A DNA stretch of 64,000 bases from Actinobacteria bacterium OV450 (GCA_001298555.1 LJCW01000098.1:33222-97221); one strand, 5' to 3'. Positions 1 through 8,549 are shown, counted from the first letter of the stretch. Numbers and translations: made by a program. Notes: generated from the sequence alone by a model not told the origin.

Positions 1-2
1 CC

Positions 3-449
3 AAGACGTGGGGCCTGGCGGGGCTGCGGATCGGTTACGTGCTGGCCGAGCCCGAGGTGATCGCGAAGCTGGCGGCGGCGCAGCCGCTGTGGCCGGTGTC
101 GACGCCGGCGCTGGTGGCGGCGGAGGCCTGTGTGACCCCGGCGGCGCTGGCGGCCGCGGAGGCCGCGGCCCGCCAGATCGCGGTGGACCGGGAGCACCTG
201 CTCGCGGGACTCGCGGAGTTCGAGGAGATCTCGGTGTCGGGGGTGGCGGCGGGGCCGTTCGTCCTGATCCGGGTGGAGGGCGCCGCGGAGGTCCGCACGC
301 GGCTGCGCGCGCTCGGTTTCGCGGTCCGCCGCGGGGACACCTTCCCGGGCCTGGACGACTCCTGGCTCCGCCTGGCGGTCCGGGACCGGGCGACGACGGG
401 GCGTCTGCTCCAGGCCCTCGACCACGCGCTGGCGCTGACCGCACGCTGA
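3..449 (+). CDS. cobC: PLP-dependent aminotransferase, CobC/HisC-like (5' truncated by window edge)
   Basis: Only the C-terminal 148 residues are present, and the reading frame runs off the left edge. The first residues read KTWGLAGLRIGYVLAEP, which is the pyridoxal-phosphate lysine motif of fold-type I aminotransferases followed by the conserved R-x-GY segment. The remainder (WPVSTPALVAAEAC, then FPGLDDSWLRLAVRD near the end) resembles the cobalamin-pathway threonine-phosphate decarboxylase/aminotransferase (Rv2231c/CobC type) more than HisC. Such enzymes make aminopropanol phosphate for the nucleotide loop of vitamin B12. The aminotransferase fold is secure. The CobC assignment is inferred from similarity I recognise and from recalled synteny; a histidinol-phosphate aminotransferase-like enzyme is the alternative. 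Confidence 0.7.
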   Translation, partial: KTWGLAGLRIGYVLAEPEVIAKLAAAQPLWPVSTPALVAAEACVTPAALAAAEAAARQIAVDREHLLAGLAEFEEISVSGVAAGPFVLIRVEGAAEVRTRLRALGFAVRRGDTFPGLDDSWLRLAVRDRATTGRLLQALDHALALTAR

Positions 450-559
450 CCTCCTGCGGCCCGCGACGTCGGGGGAGATCCGGAAGCCCAGGCTCCGTTG
501 GCGGGGCGGGCCGGGGTAGGCGATGATCACGGCAACAGCGGGGAACCGGGGGGTCGGGA

Positions 560-1798
560 GTGAACACGAAGGTGAAGACGGGCCTGGCGGCGGTCGCGGT
601 GGCGGCCGTCGCCGGCGGGATCCTGGCCCTGCCGAGCCTGCTCGACCACGGCAAGGACGCCGGCGAGCAGCGGCTCGGGACCGAGTCCGGCCGGGGCAGG
701 GCGAGCGCGGGCCGGGCGAGTCCGACGACGCCCGCCGGCGCCAAGCCGTTCACGCTGGTGGCGACCGGCGACATCATCCCGTACCCGTCGATCGTCCAGC
801 GGGCGGCGGACGACGCGCAGGGCAGCGGCCAGAGCCACGACTTCCGCAAGATATTCGCGGGGGTCAAGCCCCTGGTGGCCGCCGCCGACCTGGCGATATG
901 CCACCACGAGATACCGTACGGCCGGCCCGGCGGCCCCTACACCGGATATCCCGCGTTCAAGGCCCCGCACCAGCTGGCCGACGCCCTGAAGGACGCCGGG
1001 TACGACAGCTGCTCGACGGGATCGAACCACACCCTGGACGACGGCTACGACGGCCTCGTCCGCACCCTGGAGCACCTGGACCGGGTCGGCATCAAGCACG
1101 TCGGCTCGGCCCGCAGCGCCGAGGAGGCCAAGGCCCCGGCGGTGCTCTCGGCCGGCGGGGCCAAGGTCGCCCAGCTGGACTACACGTACGGGACGAACGG
1201 CATCCCGGTCCCGGCCGGCAAGCCCTGGTCCGTGAACCTGCTGGACCAGAACCGGATCATCGCCGACGCCCGCGCGGCCCGGGCGGCAGGAGCGAACGTC
1301 GTCGTCCTCAGCGTCCACTGGGGCACCGAGTGGCAGACGGCCCCGGACAAGCAGCAGCTCGAACTGGCACAGGCGCTCACGGCCTCGCGCGGCCCGGACG
1401 GGCTCCCCGACATCGACCTGATCCTGGGCACCCACAACCACGTGCCGCAGCCCTACGAGAAGATCAACGGGACCTGGGTCGTGTTCGGCATGGGCGACCA
1501 GGTCGCCAGCTTCTACGAGGCCGACAAGGCGCGCGGCAACATGTCCTCGATCCCGCGCTTCACGTTCGCCCCGGCGGCCGCCCACCCCGGCCGCTGGGAG
1601 GTGACCAAGGCCGAGTACCTCACGCAGTACTCGGACATGGACCCGCCGTTCCGCGTCGTCTGCACCTCCTGCGCCCCCTCCGACGCGGGGCTCGGCGCCG
1701 CCAGGCAGTCCGCGTACTCCGCCGTCGACAAGCAGGTCAGCGCCGCGGTGCTGTCGCGCGGGGCCGACAAGCAGGGGCTGGTGCACGCCACCCGCTGA
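560..1798 (+). CDS. CapA/PgsA-family metallophosphatase-like protein, membrane-anchored or secreted
   Basis: A 412-residue protein. The GTG start at 560 follows a G-rich ribosome-binding site (GGGGGGTCGGGA). Residues 1-27 form a signal peptide or signal anchor (short basic N-terminus, then an Ala/Val/Gly-rich stretch), followed by a low-complexity linker. The catalytic-type domain begins at FTLVATGDIIPYPSI and contains STGSNHTLDDG, VVLSVHWGTEW and LILGTHNHVPQPYE, which are the metal-ligand blocks of the CapA (poly-gamma-glutamate synthesis) calcineurin-like family. It probably acts outside the membrane. The substrate cannot be read from the sequence; many Streptomyces members are not linked to any capsule. 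It converges on the LAETG protein gene with only 12 nt between the stop codons. Confidence 0.85.
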   Translation: MNTKVKTGLAAVAVAAVAGGILALPSLLDHGKDAGEQRLGTESGRGRASAGRASPTTPAGAKPFTLVATGDIIPYPSIVQRAADDAQGSGQSHDFRKIFAGVKPLVAAADLAICHHEIPYGRPGGPYTGYPAFKAPHQLADALKDAGYDSCSTGSNHTLDDGYDGLVRTLEHLDRVGIKHVGSARSAEEAKAPAVLSAGGAKVAQLDYTYGTNGIPVPAGKPWSVNLLDQNRIIADARAARAAGANVVVLSVHWGTEWQTAPDKQQLELAQALTASRGPDGLPDIDLILGTHNHVPQPYEKINGTWVVFGMGDQVASFYEADKARGNMSSIPRFTFAPAAAHPGRWEVTKAEYLTQYSDMDPPFRVVCTSCAPSDAGLGAARQSAYSAVDKQVSAAVLSRGADKQGLVHATR

Positions 1799-1810
1799 CC
1801 CGCGGGCCCG

Positions 1811-2728
1811 TCAGGAAGCGCGGCCGCGCCGGGTCACGACGAGCGCGGTCACGCCGATGCCGAGCAGGACCAGCGCACCTCCGGCGACGTACGGGGCGAG
1901 CGAACCGCCGCCGGTCTCGGCCAGGTTGGCGTCGGTGGTGATCCCGGCCCCGGTCCCCGAGGCCGCGCTCTGCGGCTTGACGTCGGGCCGGTCCGACGGC
2001 TGCGGGGCCGGCCCGGCCGGGGCTTCGCAGTGCGCCTCCGCGAGCACGACCTCGCCGTCGACCTGCGCCACGTTCAGGTCCAGCGGGTTCACGGACACCT
2101 TCAGCCGCAGTGCGGCCGCGGCGGCCGTGGTGGAGGTGGTGGAGGTGCCGGAGAGCTCCAGGCCGACCGAGCCGACCTTGGGGACCTCGATCCTGGTCGG
2201 GCCGCCGGCCGAGAGGGTGACCTTCTTGCCGAGGACGGTCACCGCGCCCAGCACGTTCGCGTTGGCCACGGGCTTCCTGCCGGCCTCGCAGAGGGCCTTG
2301 GACGTGACCTTCTCCACCTGGATCAGGGAGAGCAGCGGCAGCCCCGGCACGTGCACCTCGGCGTTGGCCAGGTTGGCCTCCGCCTCGGCGCGGTTCTTGT
2401 CCGCGGTGGCCTTGGAGGTGGCCACGTCGGCGCGCAGCACGCTCACCGGCTGGCCGCCCTCGACCCCGTCGAGGGTCACGGAGAGGGCGGTCTTCTGGGC
2501 CGTCGCGGGCGCGCTGACCTCGTTGAGGGTGGTCTTCAGCGGCACGTCGACGGTCTTGTTGAGCAGGCCCACGTCCAGTCCGGCGCGCAGGACGACCGCG
2601 CCGGCCGTGCCCTCGCCGCCGGCCGAGCCGGTGCCCGTGGTGGCGACGGCGGGCGGGGCGGTGAGCAGGGCGACCGCTCCCGTGGCGAGCAGGACGGCTG
2701 CGGGCATGCGGAAGGTGTTGCTGTTCAA
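1811..2728 (-). CDS. LAETG-motif cell-wall-anchored protein (SCO1860-like family)
   Basis: A 305-residue predicted surface protein. I chose the TTG start at 2728 because it gives the family-like N-terminus LNSNTFRMPAAVLLATG and has a GGGGG ribosome-binding site about 10 nt upstream; an ATG lies a few codons inside. Residues 1-30 are a signal peptide ending near PPAVATT. The middle is a Thr/Ala/Val-rich domain with two cysteines (KALCEAG and EAHCEAP). The C-terminus has the sortase motif LAETG, then a hydrophobic segment (YVAGGALVLLGIGVTALVV) and the basic tail TRRGRAS, the standard layout for covalent attachment to peptidoglycan by a class E sortase. No sortase gene is visible here. The function of the extracellular domain is unknown to me. 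Confidence 0.85.
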   Translation of the reverse strand: MNSNTFRMPAAVLLATGAVALLTAPPAVATTGTGSAGGEGTAGAVVLRAGLDVGLLNKTVDVPLKTTLNEVSAPATAQKTALSVTLDGVEGGQPVSVLRADVATSKATADKNRAEAEANLANAEVHVPGLPLLSLIQVEKVTSKALCEAGRKPVANANVLGAVTVLGKKVTLSAGGPTRIEVPKVGSVGLELSGTSTTSTTAAAAALRLKVSVNPLDLNVAQVDGEVVLAEAHCEAPAGPAPQPSDRPDVKPQSAASGTGAGITTDANLAETGGGSLAPYVAGGALVLLGIGVTALVVTRRGRAS

Positions 2729-3034
2729 GGTGGTGGAACCCCCGGGGAGATGGGAGCCGCCGCGCCGCCCATGGGGGACATCGCGCGCCGACGGCCTCTG
2801 ACCCTGGGAATTTTTACCCACGGAGAGTGAACGGGCGACGACCCGCGGTGAGTTCACCCCAATGGGTGGTTTCCGTGCACGTATTCGATGCACTGCGCAT
2901 CACGGGGAACGGGAGTTCTTTTGCGCCACAGAGCGGAGGGGCATACGCCGACGCCGGTGGCCCGGGCGGCCGTTCACAACGACCGTCGGGGCACCGGCGT
3001 CACGCGGGGTGTCAACAGTGCGCCAACCCGGCGC
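2729..3034. other. 306-nt intergenic stretch upstream of the LAETG gene
   Basis: No convincing gene is present. The stretch should hold the promoter of the LAETG gene and the transcript end of the amidohydrolase. An unusually AT-rich patch at about 2805-2820 (GGAATTTTTACCC core) and the short inverted repeat GGTGA-GT-TCACC at 2847-2858 stand out from the surrounding GC-rich DNA and may be regulatory. I see no strong terminator hairpin. Confidence 0.4.
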
Positions 3035-4123
3035 TCAGGCGCGGACCTTGCCGTCCACGACCACGCGCCCCGGCTGCGCCAGCGCCCGGACGTCGGCCCG
3101 CGGGTCGGCGTCGTAGACCACCAGGTCCGCCGGCGCCCCCTCGGTCAGGCCCGGCCTGCCGAGCCACTCGCGTGCCGCCCACGTCGTCGCCGAGAGGGCC
3201 TCCAGGGCCGGGATCCCGGCGCGCACCAGCTCCGCGACCTCTGCCGCGACCAGGCCGTGCGGCAGCGAACCCCCGGCGTCGGTGCCGACGTACACTCCGA
3301 TGCCCGCGTCGTAGGCGGCCCGCACGGTGTCGTACCGGCGCTCGTGCAACCGCCTCATGTGCGCCGACCAGCGCGGGAACTTCGCCTCGCCGCCCGCCGC
3401 CATCTTCGGGAACGTCGCGATGTTCACGAGCGTCGGGACGATCGCCACCCCGCGCTCCGCGAACAGCGGGATGGTGTCCTCCGTGAGGCCGGTGGCGTGC
3501 TCGATGCAGTCGATGCCCGCCTCGACCAGGTCGCGCAGCGAGTCCTCCGCGAAGCAGTGCGCGGTGACCCGGGCGCCGAGCCGGTGCGCCTCGGCGATGG
3601 CCGCCTCGACCTCCGCCCGCGGCCAGCAGGGAGCCAGGTCCCCAACCTCGCGGTCGATCCAGTCCCCCACCAGCTTCACCCAGCCGTCGCCGCGCCGCGC
3701 CTCGCGGCCCACGTACGCGACGAGGTCGGACGGCTCGATCTCGTGGGCGAAGTTGCGGATGTAGCGGCGGGGCCGGGCGATGTGCCGGCCGGCCCGGATG
3801 ATCTTCGGAAGGTCCTCGCGGTCGTCGATCCAGCGGGTGTCGGAGGGGGATCCGGCATCGCGGATGAGCAGGGTGCCGGCGTCCCGGTCGGTCAGGGCCT
3901 GGCGTTCCGCGGTCTCCGCGTCGACCGGGCCGTGGGCGTCCAGGCCCACGTGGCAGTGCGCGTCGACCAGCCCGGGCAGCACCCAGCCGGCCACGGTGGT
4001 GATCTCGTGGGCCCCGCGCGGGCGTTCGTACGAGATCCGGCCGCCGACCACCCAGAGTTCGTCGCGCGCGTCGTCGGGTCCGACGAGCACACGCCCCTTC
4101 ACATGCAGCACGTCATCGGTCAT
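3035..4123 (-). CDS. Amidohydrolase family protein (imidazolonepropionase/prolidase-like metal hydrolase)
   Basis: A 362-residue cytosolic metal-dependent hydrolase. It has the amidohydrolase hallmarks in order: the N-terminal beta-sandwich strands, GLVDAHCHVGLD (H-x-H metal ligands), WVKLVGDW (probable carbamylated-lysine region), ARVTAHCFAED (histidine ligand), DCIEHATGL (second histidine ligand), GVYVGTDAGG (catalytic Asp), and the C-terminal closure GAPADLVVYDADPRADVRAL. This subgroup cleaves cyclic amide or dipeptide-like bonds, but the substrate cannot be fixed. The start is ATG at 4123; a second ATG three codons upstream is possible. It is divergent from the class V aminotransferase across an 89-nt promoter region. 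Confidence 0.9.
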   Translation of the reverse strand: MTDDVLHVKGRVLVGPDDARDELWVVGGRISYERPRGAHEITTVAGWVLPGLVDAHCHVGLDAHGPVDAETAERQALTDRDAGTLLIRDAGSPSDTRWIDDREDLPKIIRAGRHIARPRRYIRNFAHEIEPSDLVAYVGREARRGDGWVKLVGDWIDREVGDLAPCWPRAEVEAAIAEAHRLGARVTAHCFAEDSLRDLVEAGIDCIEHATGLTEDTIPLFAERGVAIVPTLVNIATFPKMAAGGEAKFPRWSAHMRRLHERRYDTVRAAYDAGIGVYVGTDAGGSLPHGLVAAEVAELVRAGIPALEALSATTWAAREWLGRPGLTEGAPADLVVYDADPRADVRALAQPGRVVVDGKVRA

Positions 4124-4212
4124 GTCCCGCACTGTACGTGCGGCCTCGGTACGCTCGTACGGGTAGACCCCGGGACGACCCCGGACGCAGCGGACGAAGA
4201 GAGAGCACCACC

Positions 4213-5301
4213 GTGACCCACCCCCTCCTGGACCTTCCGCCGCTGACCGCGGAACGCTTCGCGTCGATCGAGCAGGCGGTCGCGGACCTCCTCTCCACCC
4301 GCCAGGACGTGGTGATCACCCAGGGCGAGGCGCTGCTGCCCCTGGAGGGCTGCATCCGCTCGGGTGCGCGCCCCGGTTCGACGGCACTGAACGTCGTGAC
4401 CGGCCCGTACGGGACCACCTTCGGCAACTGGCTGCGCGACGCCGGGGCCCGGGTGGTGGACCTGGCGGTGCCGTTCGACACGGCGGTGACCGCTGAGCAG
4501 GTGGCCGAGGCCCTGTCCGCGCATCCGGAGATCGACTTCGTCTCGCTGGTGCACGCGGAGGCGGCGACCGGAAACACCAACCCGGTCGCGGAGATCGGCG
4601 AGGCCGTACGGGCTCACGGCGCGCTGTTCATGCTGGACGCGGTGGCGTCCGTGGGCGCGGAGTCGCTGCTGCCGGACGCGTGGGGCGTGGACCTGTGCGT
4701 GATCGGCGCCCAGAAGGCGATGGGCGGCCCGGCGGGGGTCTCGGCGGTGTCGGTCTCGGAGCGGGCGTGGGCCCGGTTCGCGGACAATCCGGCCGCGCCG
4801 CGCCGCTCGTACCTCTCGCTCCTGGACTGGAAGGAACGCTGGATCGACGCGGGCCGCACGGCGCTCCCGCACGCCCCGGCACAGCTGGAGATGCTGGCGC
4901 TGGAGGCCTGCATGGACCGGATCGCGGCCGAGGGCCTGACCGCGGTGACGGCCCGTCACGCGGCCGCCGCGGCGGCGACCCGGGCGGGCGCAGTGGCCCT
5001 GGGCATCGCCCCGTACGTCGGCCGGGATGCCGAGGCGGCCCCGGTGGCCACCACGCTGCGGGTGCCGGAGGCCTCGCTGGTCGTGGCCAAGGCCCTGGCC
5101 GCCGCCCCGCCGGCGCCGCTCGCGGCGGGCGGCGGCGCGCTGGCCCGGGAGATGGTCCGGGTCAACCACTACGGCCAGGCCGCGACGCTGCAGTCGGTCC
5201 TGGGCTCGCTGACGGCCCTGTCGGCCGCCCTCCCGTCTGCCCCGGACCCGGCGCCGGCCCTGTCGGCGGCCGAATCCGCCTGGACGGAAGCCCTCCACTA
5301 G
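4213..5301 (+). CDS. Class V aminotransferase (alanine-glyoxylate / serine-pyruvate type)
   Basis: A 362-residue PLP enzyme of the class V family. The GTG start at 4213 is preceded by AGAGAG. Conserved elements are GSTALNVVTGPYGTTFGNW (cofactor-binding region), LVHAEAATGNTNPV, FMLDAVASVGAE (PLP pyridine Asp) and VIGAQKAMGGPAG (the Schiff-base lysine). The C-terminal domain ends VNHYGQAATLQSVLGSL. It probably transaminates small 2-oxo acids such as glyoxylate or pyruvate in the cytosol. The C-terminal 20 residues are Ala/Pro-rich, and the gene's 3' end appears again in degenerate form about 250 nt downstream (see the repeat block). Confidence 0.88.
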   Translation: MTHPLLDLPPLTAERFASIEQAVADLLSTRQDVVITQGEALLPLEGCIRSGARPGSTALNVVTGPYGTTFGNWLRDAGARVVDLAVPFDTAVTAEQVAEALSAHPEIDFVSLVHAEAATGNTNPVAEIGEAVRAHGALFMLDAVASVGAESLLPDAWGVDLCVIGAQKAMGGPAGVSAVSVSERAWARFADNPAAPRRSYLSLLDWKERWIDAGRTALPHAPAQLEMLALEACMDRIAAEGLTAVTARHAAAAAATRAGAVALGIAPYVGRDAEAAPVATTLRVPEASLVVAKALAAAPPAPLAAGGGALAREMVRVNHYGQAATLQSVLGSLTALSAALPSAPDPAPALSAAESAWTEALH

Positions 5302-5780
5302 CCCGCTCCCGAGCCCGGGGCCGGCGGAGCCCGGGCCCCGGGGGGCCTGCCCGACGGAGCCTCGCCCCCGAGGGACGGGGCCTGCGGGATCCCGGGGGCG
5401 GGGCCTGGGCATCCGGCCGACGGGGCTCCAGACCCCGGGCCCGGCGGAGCCCCCTGAGCCCGGTGGCGGGGCAACCCGACGGGGCCGACGCAGCCGGTCG
5501 GCCCCGGACCCGGCGGCAGCCGAAGCCGCCCGGCCGCAAGATTTCCACTAGCTCGCTTCCGGGCATGGGCCGGCCGACAGGGAGCCCCAGAACCCGGGAG
5601 CGGGTCAGGCCCGGGGGGGCCGCCCGGCGGGGTCGGCGGAGCCCCGGCTCCCGGGGCGGGGCCTGCCGACGGAGCCCGGCCGCGGGGGACGGGGCCTGGG
5701 GATCCGGTCGGCGGAGCCCCGGAGCCCGGTGGCGGGGCCTGCGGGTCCGGGGGCGGGGCTGGCAGGGTCCCGGGGCCGGG
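5302..5780. repeat. Degenerate GC-rich hairpin-repeat block between convergent genes
   Basis: About 480 nt without a plausible gene. It contains roughly ten diverged copies of a unit built around GGAGCCC(C/G)G and GGCGGGGCCTG, each able to fold into small GC hairpins. This resembles the intergenic 'GGGGC...GCCCC' elements common in Streptomyces, here in an unusually long run. Within it, positions 5515-5563 are about 74% similar to the last codons plus stop of the upstream aminotransferase gene (5266-5314), sharing CCACTAGC and CCGAA-CCGCC. The block may act as a bidirectional terminator. Copy number was judged by eye. Confidence 0.6.
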
Positions 5781-6485
5781 TCAGGCCTGGGGGGCCGGGC
5801 AGGCGCCGGCGGGGTCGCAGGCGTCGGCCGCCGCGGGCTCCGCGACCTCGCGGCCCTGCCACGCCTGCTCCAGCGCCCGGGTGAACACCCCGGCGGGCTG
5901 CCCGCCGGAGATCCCGTAGCGGCGGTCCAGCACGAAGAACGGCACGGCGTTGGCGCCGAGCTCCGCCGCCTCGCGCTCGTCCGCCCGCACCTCGGCGGCG
6001 TACGCCGAGTCGTCCGCGAGGACGGCGCGCACCTCCGCCTCGTCCAGCCCGGCCTCCACCGCGAGCGCGACGAGGACCTCGGCGTCGAAGACGGACCGCT
6101 CCTCGGCGAAGTTCGCCCGGTAGGCGAGGTCGAGCAGCTCCTCCTGGCGGCCGCGGGCGGCCGCCAGGTGCAGCAGGCGGTGGATGTCGAAGGTGTTCCC
6201 GTGGTCACGGCCGTCGGTGCGGTAGGTCAGCCCCTCGGCGCGGGCGCTCGCGGCGACGTGCTCCTCCATGCCGCGCGCCTCGTCCAGGGTCCGGCCGTAC
6301 TTCTCGGCCAGCATCTCCAGGACCGGCGCCGTCGTGCCCTTGGGGCTGCTCGGGTCGAGCTCGAAGGACCGGAAGACGACCTCCACCTCGTCGCGGTGCG
6401 CGAACTCGGCCAGCCCCTTCGTGAAACGGGCCTTGCCGATGTAGCACCAGGGGCAGGCGATGTCGCTCCAGATCTCGACGCGCAT
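5781..6485 (-). CDS. DsbA-family oxidoreductase, FrnE-like
   Basis: A 234-residue thioredoxin-fold protein with the active-site motif ACPWCYIGK (residues 10-18, CPWC) right after the first strand MRVEIWSDI. A long helical insertion follows, then the cis-proline loop AVPFFVLDRRYGISGGQP. This is the FrnE/polyketide-biosynthesis DsbA-like subfamily of dithiol-disulfide isomerases. It has no signal peptide, so it is probably cytosolic. Two extra cysteines occur in the C-terminal tail (ADACDPAGACPAPQA). ATG 6485 has a good AGAAGGA ribosome-binding site. A 13-bp triplicated motif lies just upstream. Confidence 0.92.
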   Translation of the reverse strand: MRVEIWSDIACPWCYIGKARFTKGLAEFAHRDEVEVVFRSFELDPSSPKGTTAPVLEMLAEKYGRTLDEARGMEEHVAASARAEGLTYRTDGRDHGNTFDIHRLLHLAAARGRQEELLDLAYRANFAEERSVFDAEVLVALAVEAGLDEAEVRAVLADDSAYAAEVRADEREAAELGANAVPFFVLDRRYGISGGQPAGVFTRALEQAWQGREVAEPAAADACDPAGACPAPQA

Positions 6486-6503
6486 GATCCTTCTTCTCTC
6501 CTT

Positions 6504-6542
6504 GTTTCCGGGACGTGTTTCCGGGACGTGTTTCCCGGACGG
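6504..6542. repeat. Three tandem copies of a 13-bp motif upstream of the DsbA-like gene
   Basis: GTTTCCGGGACGT is repeated exactly at 6504-6516 and 6517-6529, with a near copy (GTTTCCCGGACGG) at 6530-6542. The array sits 19-57 nt upstream of the oxidoreductase start, where its leader or promoter should be. Phased copies of this kind can be iterated binding sites or simple slippage products. No known operator is recognised. Confidence 0.85.
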
Positions 6543-6576
6543 GACGGTTTCGCCTTCAACCACCCGCCGGAGCGTC

Positions 6577-7038
6577 TCATTCCCCGAGGCTGAGCCACAG
6601 CGTGAGGTGGGAGCCCGAGCGGAGGGGGCCCGAGGGGGCCGGGCGCCAGCCCTGGCGGGCGTAGAAGGCCTGGGCCCGCAGGTTGTGTTCGTAGACCTCC
6701 AGGCGGACCCTGCCCACACCGGCGCGCCGCCAGGCGTCGACGCAGGCGGCGTGCAGGGCTGCGCCGGTGCCGCGGCGCCAGTGGACCGGGTCGACGTGCA
6801 GCTGGGTGAGGGTGGTCTCGCCGTCCACCGTGCGGAAGGCCGCCACGCCCGTCAGCTCCCCGTCCTGCTCCGCACACAGCACGCCGCCGTCGGTCGTGGC
6901 CCGGGCGACGGCCCGGGACCAGCCCTCACGGGCGGCATGGGCCTGTCCGGGGACGCGGCCGCGGTAGTACGTGGACCGGGCCCGGGCGTGGAGGGCCGCT
7001 ATGGCGTCGAGGTCTGCGGGTTGCGCGGGCCTGATCAT
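6577..7038 (-). CDS. GNAT-family N-acetyltransferase
   Basis: A 153-residue single-domain acetyltransferase. The acetyl-CoA binding loop is LHVDPVHWRRGTGAALHAACV (motif A, R/Q-x-x-G-x-G/A form), preceded by the core beta strand GVAAFRTVDGETTL and followed by motif B YEHNLRAQAFYARQGW. The acceptor is unknown. It lies between the DsbA-like gene and the penicillin-binding protein on the same strand, but a strong terminator separates it from the latter, so it is probably transcribed on its own or with the DsbA-like gene. Confidence 0.9.
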   Translation of the reverse strand: MIRPAQPADLDAIAALHARARSTYYRGRVPGQAHAAREGWSRAVARATTDGGVLCAEQDGELTGVAAFRTVDGETTLTQLHVDPVHWRRGTGAALHAACVDAWRRAGVGRVRLEVYEHNLRAQAFYARQGWRPAPSGPLRSGSHLTLWLSLGE

Positions 7039-7048
7039 GGACAGGGAA

Positions 7049-7081
7049 ACGCGCCGGGAACCCTGTGGGTTCCCGGCGCGT
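7049..7081 (-). terminator. Perfect 15-bp hairpin terminator of the penicillin-binding protein gene
   Basis: The arms at 7049-7063 and 7067-7081 are perfectly complementary (ACGCGCCGGGAACCC and its reverse complement) around a 3-nt TGT loop, starting 20 nt after the PBP stop codon. There is no U-tract, as usual in Streptomyces. It insulates the downstream acetyltransferase gene. Confidence 0.88.
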
Positions 7082-7100
7082 CATGCCGCGATCGGCACGG

Positions 7101-8549
7101 CTACTTCTTCAGCCACGCCGCCATCATCTTCTGGGCGATGGGTGCGGCCAGCTTGCCGCCGCCGATCTCGGAGCGGTCGGTGTCCGAGTTCTCGATCACC
7201 ACGGCGACCGCGATCTGCTTGCCGCCCGCCTTGCCGTACGAGGTGAACCAGGCCAGCGGCGGCAGGCTGTTGTTCACGCCGCGCTGTGCGGTACCGGTCT
7301 TGCCGCCCACCTCGGCGCCCGCCACCTGCGCGGGCTTGCCGCCGCCCTCGGTCGCGACCGTCCGCATGGCGTCCTGGAGCATCGAGGCGGTCTTGGCCTC
7401 CATGACCTGCTCGGACTTCGGGTTCTTGAAGCTCTCCAGCACGTTGCCGTTCGCGTCGGTGACCTCGGACACCGAGTGGGGGGCGACGAGCTTGCCGCCG
7501 TTCTCGATCGCGGCGGTCACCATCGCCATCTGGAGCGGGGTGGCCTGCACGTCGAACTGGCCGATACCCGTCTGTGCGACCTGGTCGACCGACATCTTCT
7601 TCGTCGGGTACTTGCTCGCGGGGCGGGCGGTGACGGGCGTCGCCGTCTCCGTGTTGAAGCCGAGCTTCTCGGCCATCGCCCGCATCTTGTCCTGGCCGAG
7701 CTTGTGCGCGAGCTCCGCGAACACGTTGTTGCAGGACAGCCGCAGGGCGGTACGCGGCGAGGCGTTGTTGCAGGCCGCGGACCCCGCCTCACTGGGCAGC
7801 AGGGTCCGGGTGCCGGGGATGGTGTACGGGTCCGGGGTGCCGGTCGGCGTGTCCAGGTTGGTGACCAGGCCGTTCTCGATGGCCGCCGCCAGGGTGACCA
7901 GCTTGAAGGTGGAGCCGGGCGCCTGCGGCTTGCGCAGGGCCACGTTCTCCATGGCCTTCCCGTTGTCCTGGATCAGCTTCGCCCAGGCGTCCTTGTCGTT
8001 GGCACCCGTGATCGTGCCCGGGTCGAAGGAGGGGTTGTTCACGATGGCGAGGATCTCGCCGGTCGCCGGGTCGATGGCGACGGCGGAGCCCTGCTTGCCC
8101 TGGAGCGCGTCGTACGCGGCCTTCTGCACGCCCTTGTCGATGGTCGTCAACACGTCACCCGGCGAGGCCCGCTTGTTGGTGAGCATGTCCATCACGGTCT
8201 TGAGCCGGTCGTCGGACCCGTTGAGGATCTTCTTGTAGACGCCTTCCAGCATGCTCGTGCCGAAGGCCTGGGAGCTGTAGCCGGTGACCGGCGCGTAGAG
8301 CGGACCGTCGACGTACGTGCGCTTGTAGCCGAAGTCCTTTCCGTCCGTCTTCTGCGAGCCGGTGATCGCCTCCCCGCCCACGATGATGTTGCCCAGCGGG
8401 TTCTCGTACTGCCCGATGAGGTTCCGGCGGTTGTTCTCGTTGTCTGCGAGCGCCTGGCCTTGGTAGGCCTGCACCCAGGTGACCCGCACCAGAAGGGCAA
8501 GCACCAGGAGCAGACAGAAGACCGACGCACGCCTGATCGTCTTGTTCAT
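7101..8549 (-). CDS. Class B penicillin-binding protein (PbpA-like D,D-transpeptidase)
   Basis: A 482-residue peptidoglycan transpeptidase with an N-terminal membrane anchor (residues 8-25) and a periplasmic body. The transpeptidase motifs are complete: S213-T-F-K216 (active-site serine), S272-C-N274 and K417-T-G419. The short N-terminal dimerisation module and the SAVAIDPATGEILAIV strand are typical of PbpA/PBP2-type proteins, and it lacks the long N-terminal region of FtsI. It cross-links stem peptides outside the membrane. It stands alone, with no ftsW/rodA or Ser/Thr kinase partner nearby, unlike the canonical actinobacterial pbpA locus, so it is probably one of several paralogues. The ATG is chosen by the anchor; a TTG three codons upstream is possible. 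Confidence 0.92.
   Translation of the reverse strand: MNKTIRRASVFCLLLVLALLVRVTWVQAYQGQALADNENNRRNLIGQYENPLGNIIVGGEAITGSQKTDGKDFGYKRTYVDGPLYAPVTGYSSQAFGTSMLEGVYKKILNGSDDRLKTVMDMLTNKRASPGDVLTTIDKGVQKAAYDALQGKQGSAVAIDPATGEILAIVNNPSFDPGTITGANDKDAWAKLIQDNGKAMENVALRKPQAPGSTFKLVTLAAAIENGLVTNLDTPTGTPDPYTIPGTRTLLPSEAGSAACNNASPRTALRLSCNNVFAELAHKLGQDKMRAMAEKLGFNTETATPVTARPASKYPTKKMSVDQVAQTGIGQFDVQATPLQMAMVTAAIENGGKLVAPHSVSEVTDANGNVLESFKNPKSEQVMEAKTASMLQDAMRTVATEGGGKPAQVAGAEVGGKTGTAQRGVNNSLPPLAWFTSYGKAGGKQIAVAVVIENSDTDRSEIGGGKLAAPIAQKMMAAWLKK

Noticed and set aside
2847..2858. GGTGA-GT-TCACC as an operator for the LAETG gene
   Set aside because: The arms are only 5 bp long and the element is about 120 nt from the start codon, so chance occurrence is likely; mentioned only as part of the intergenic description.
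4213..5301. SufS/NifS-like cysteine desulfurase
   Set aside because: Although class V, it lacks the active-site Cys loop (R-x-GHHC) and instead follows the alanine-glyoxylate aminotransferase pattern; the true SufS is at 28813-30069.
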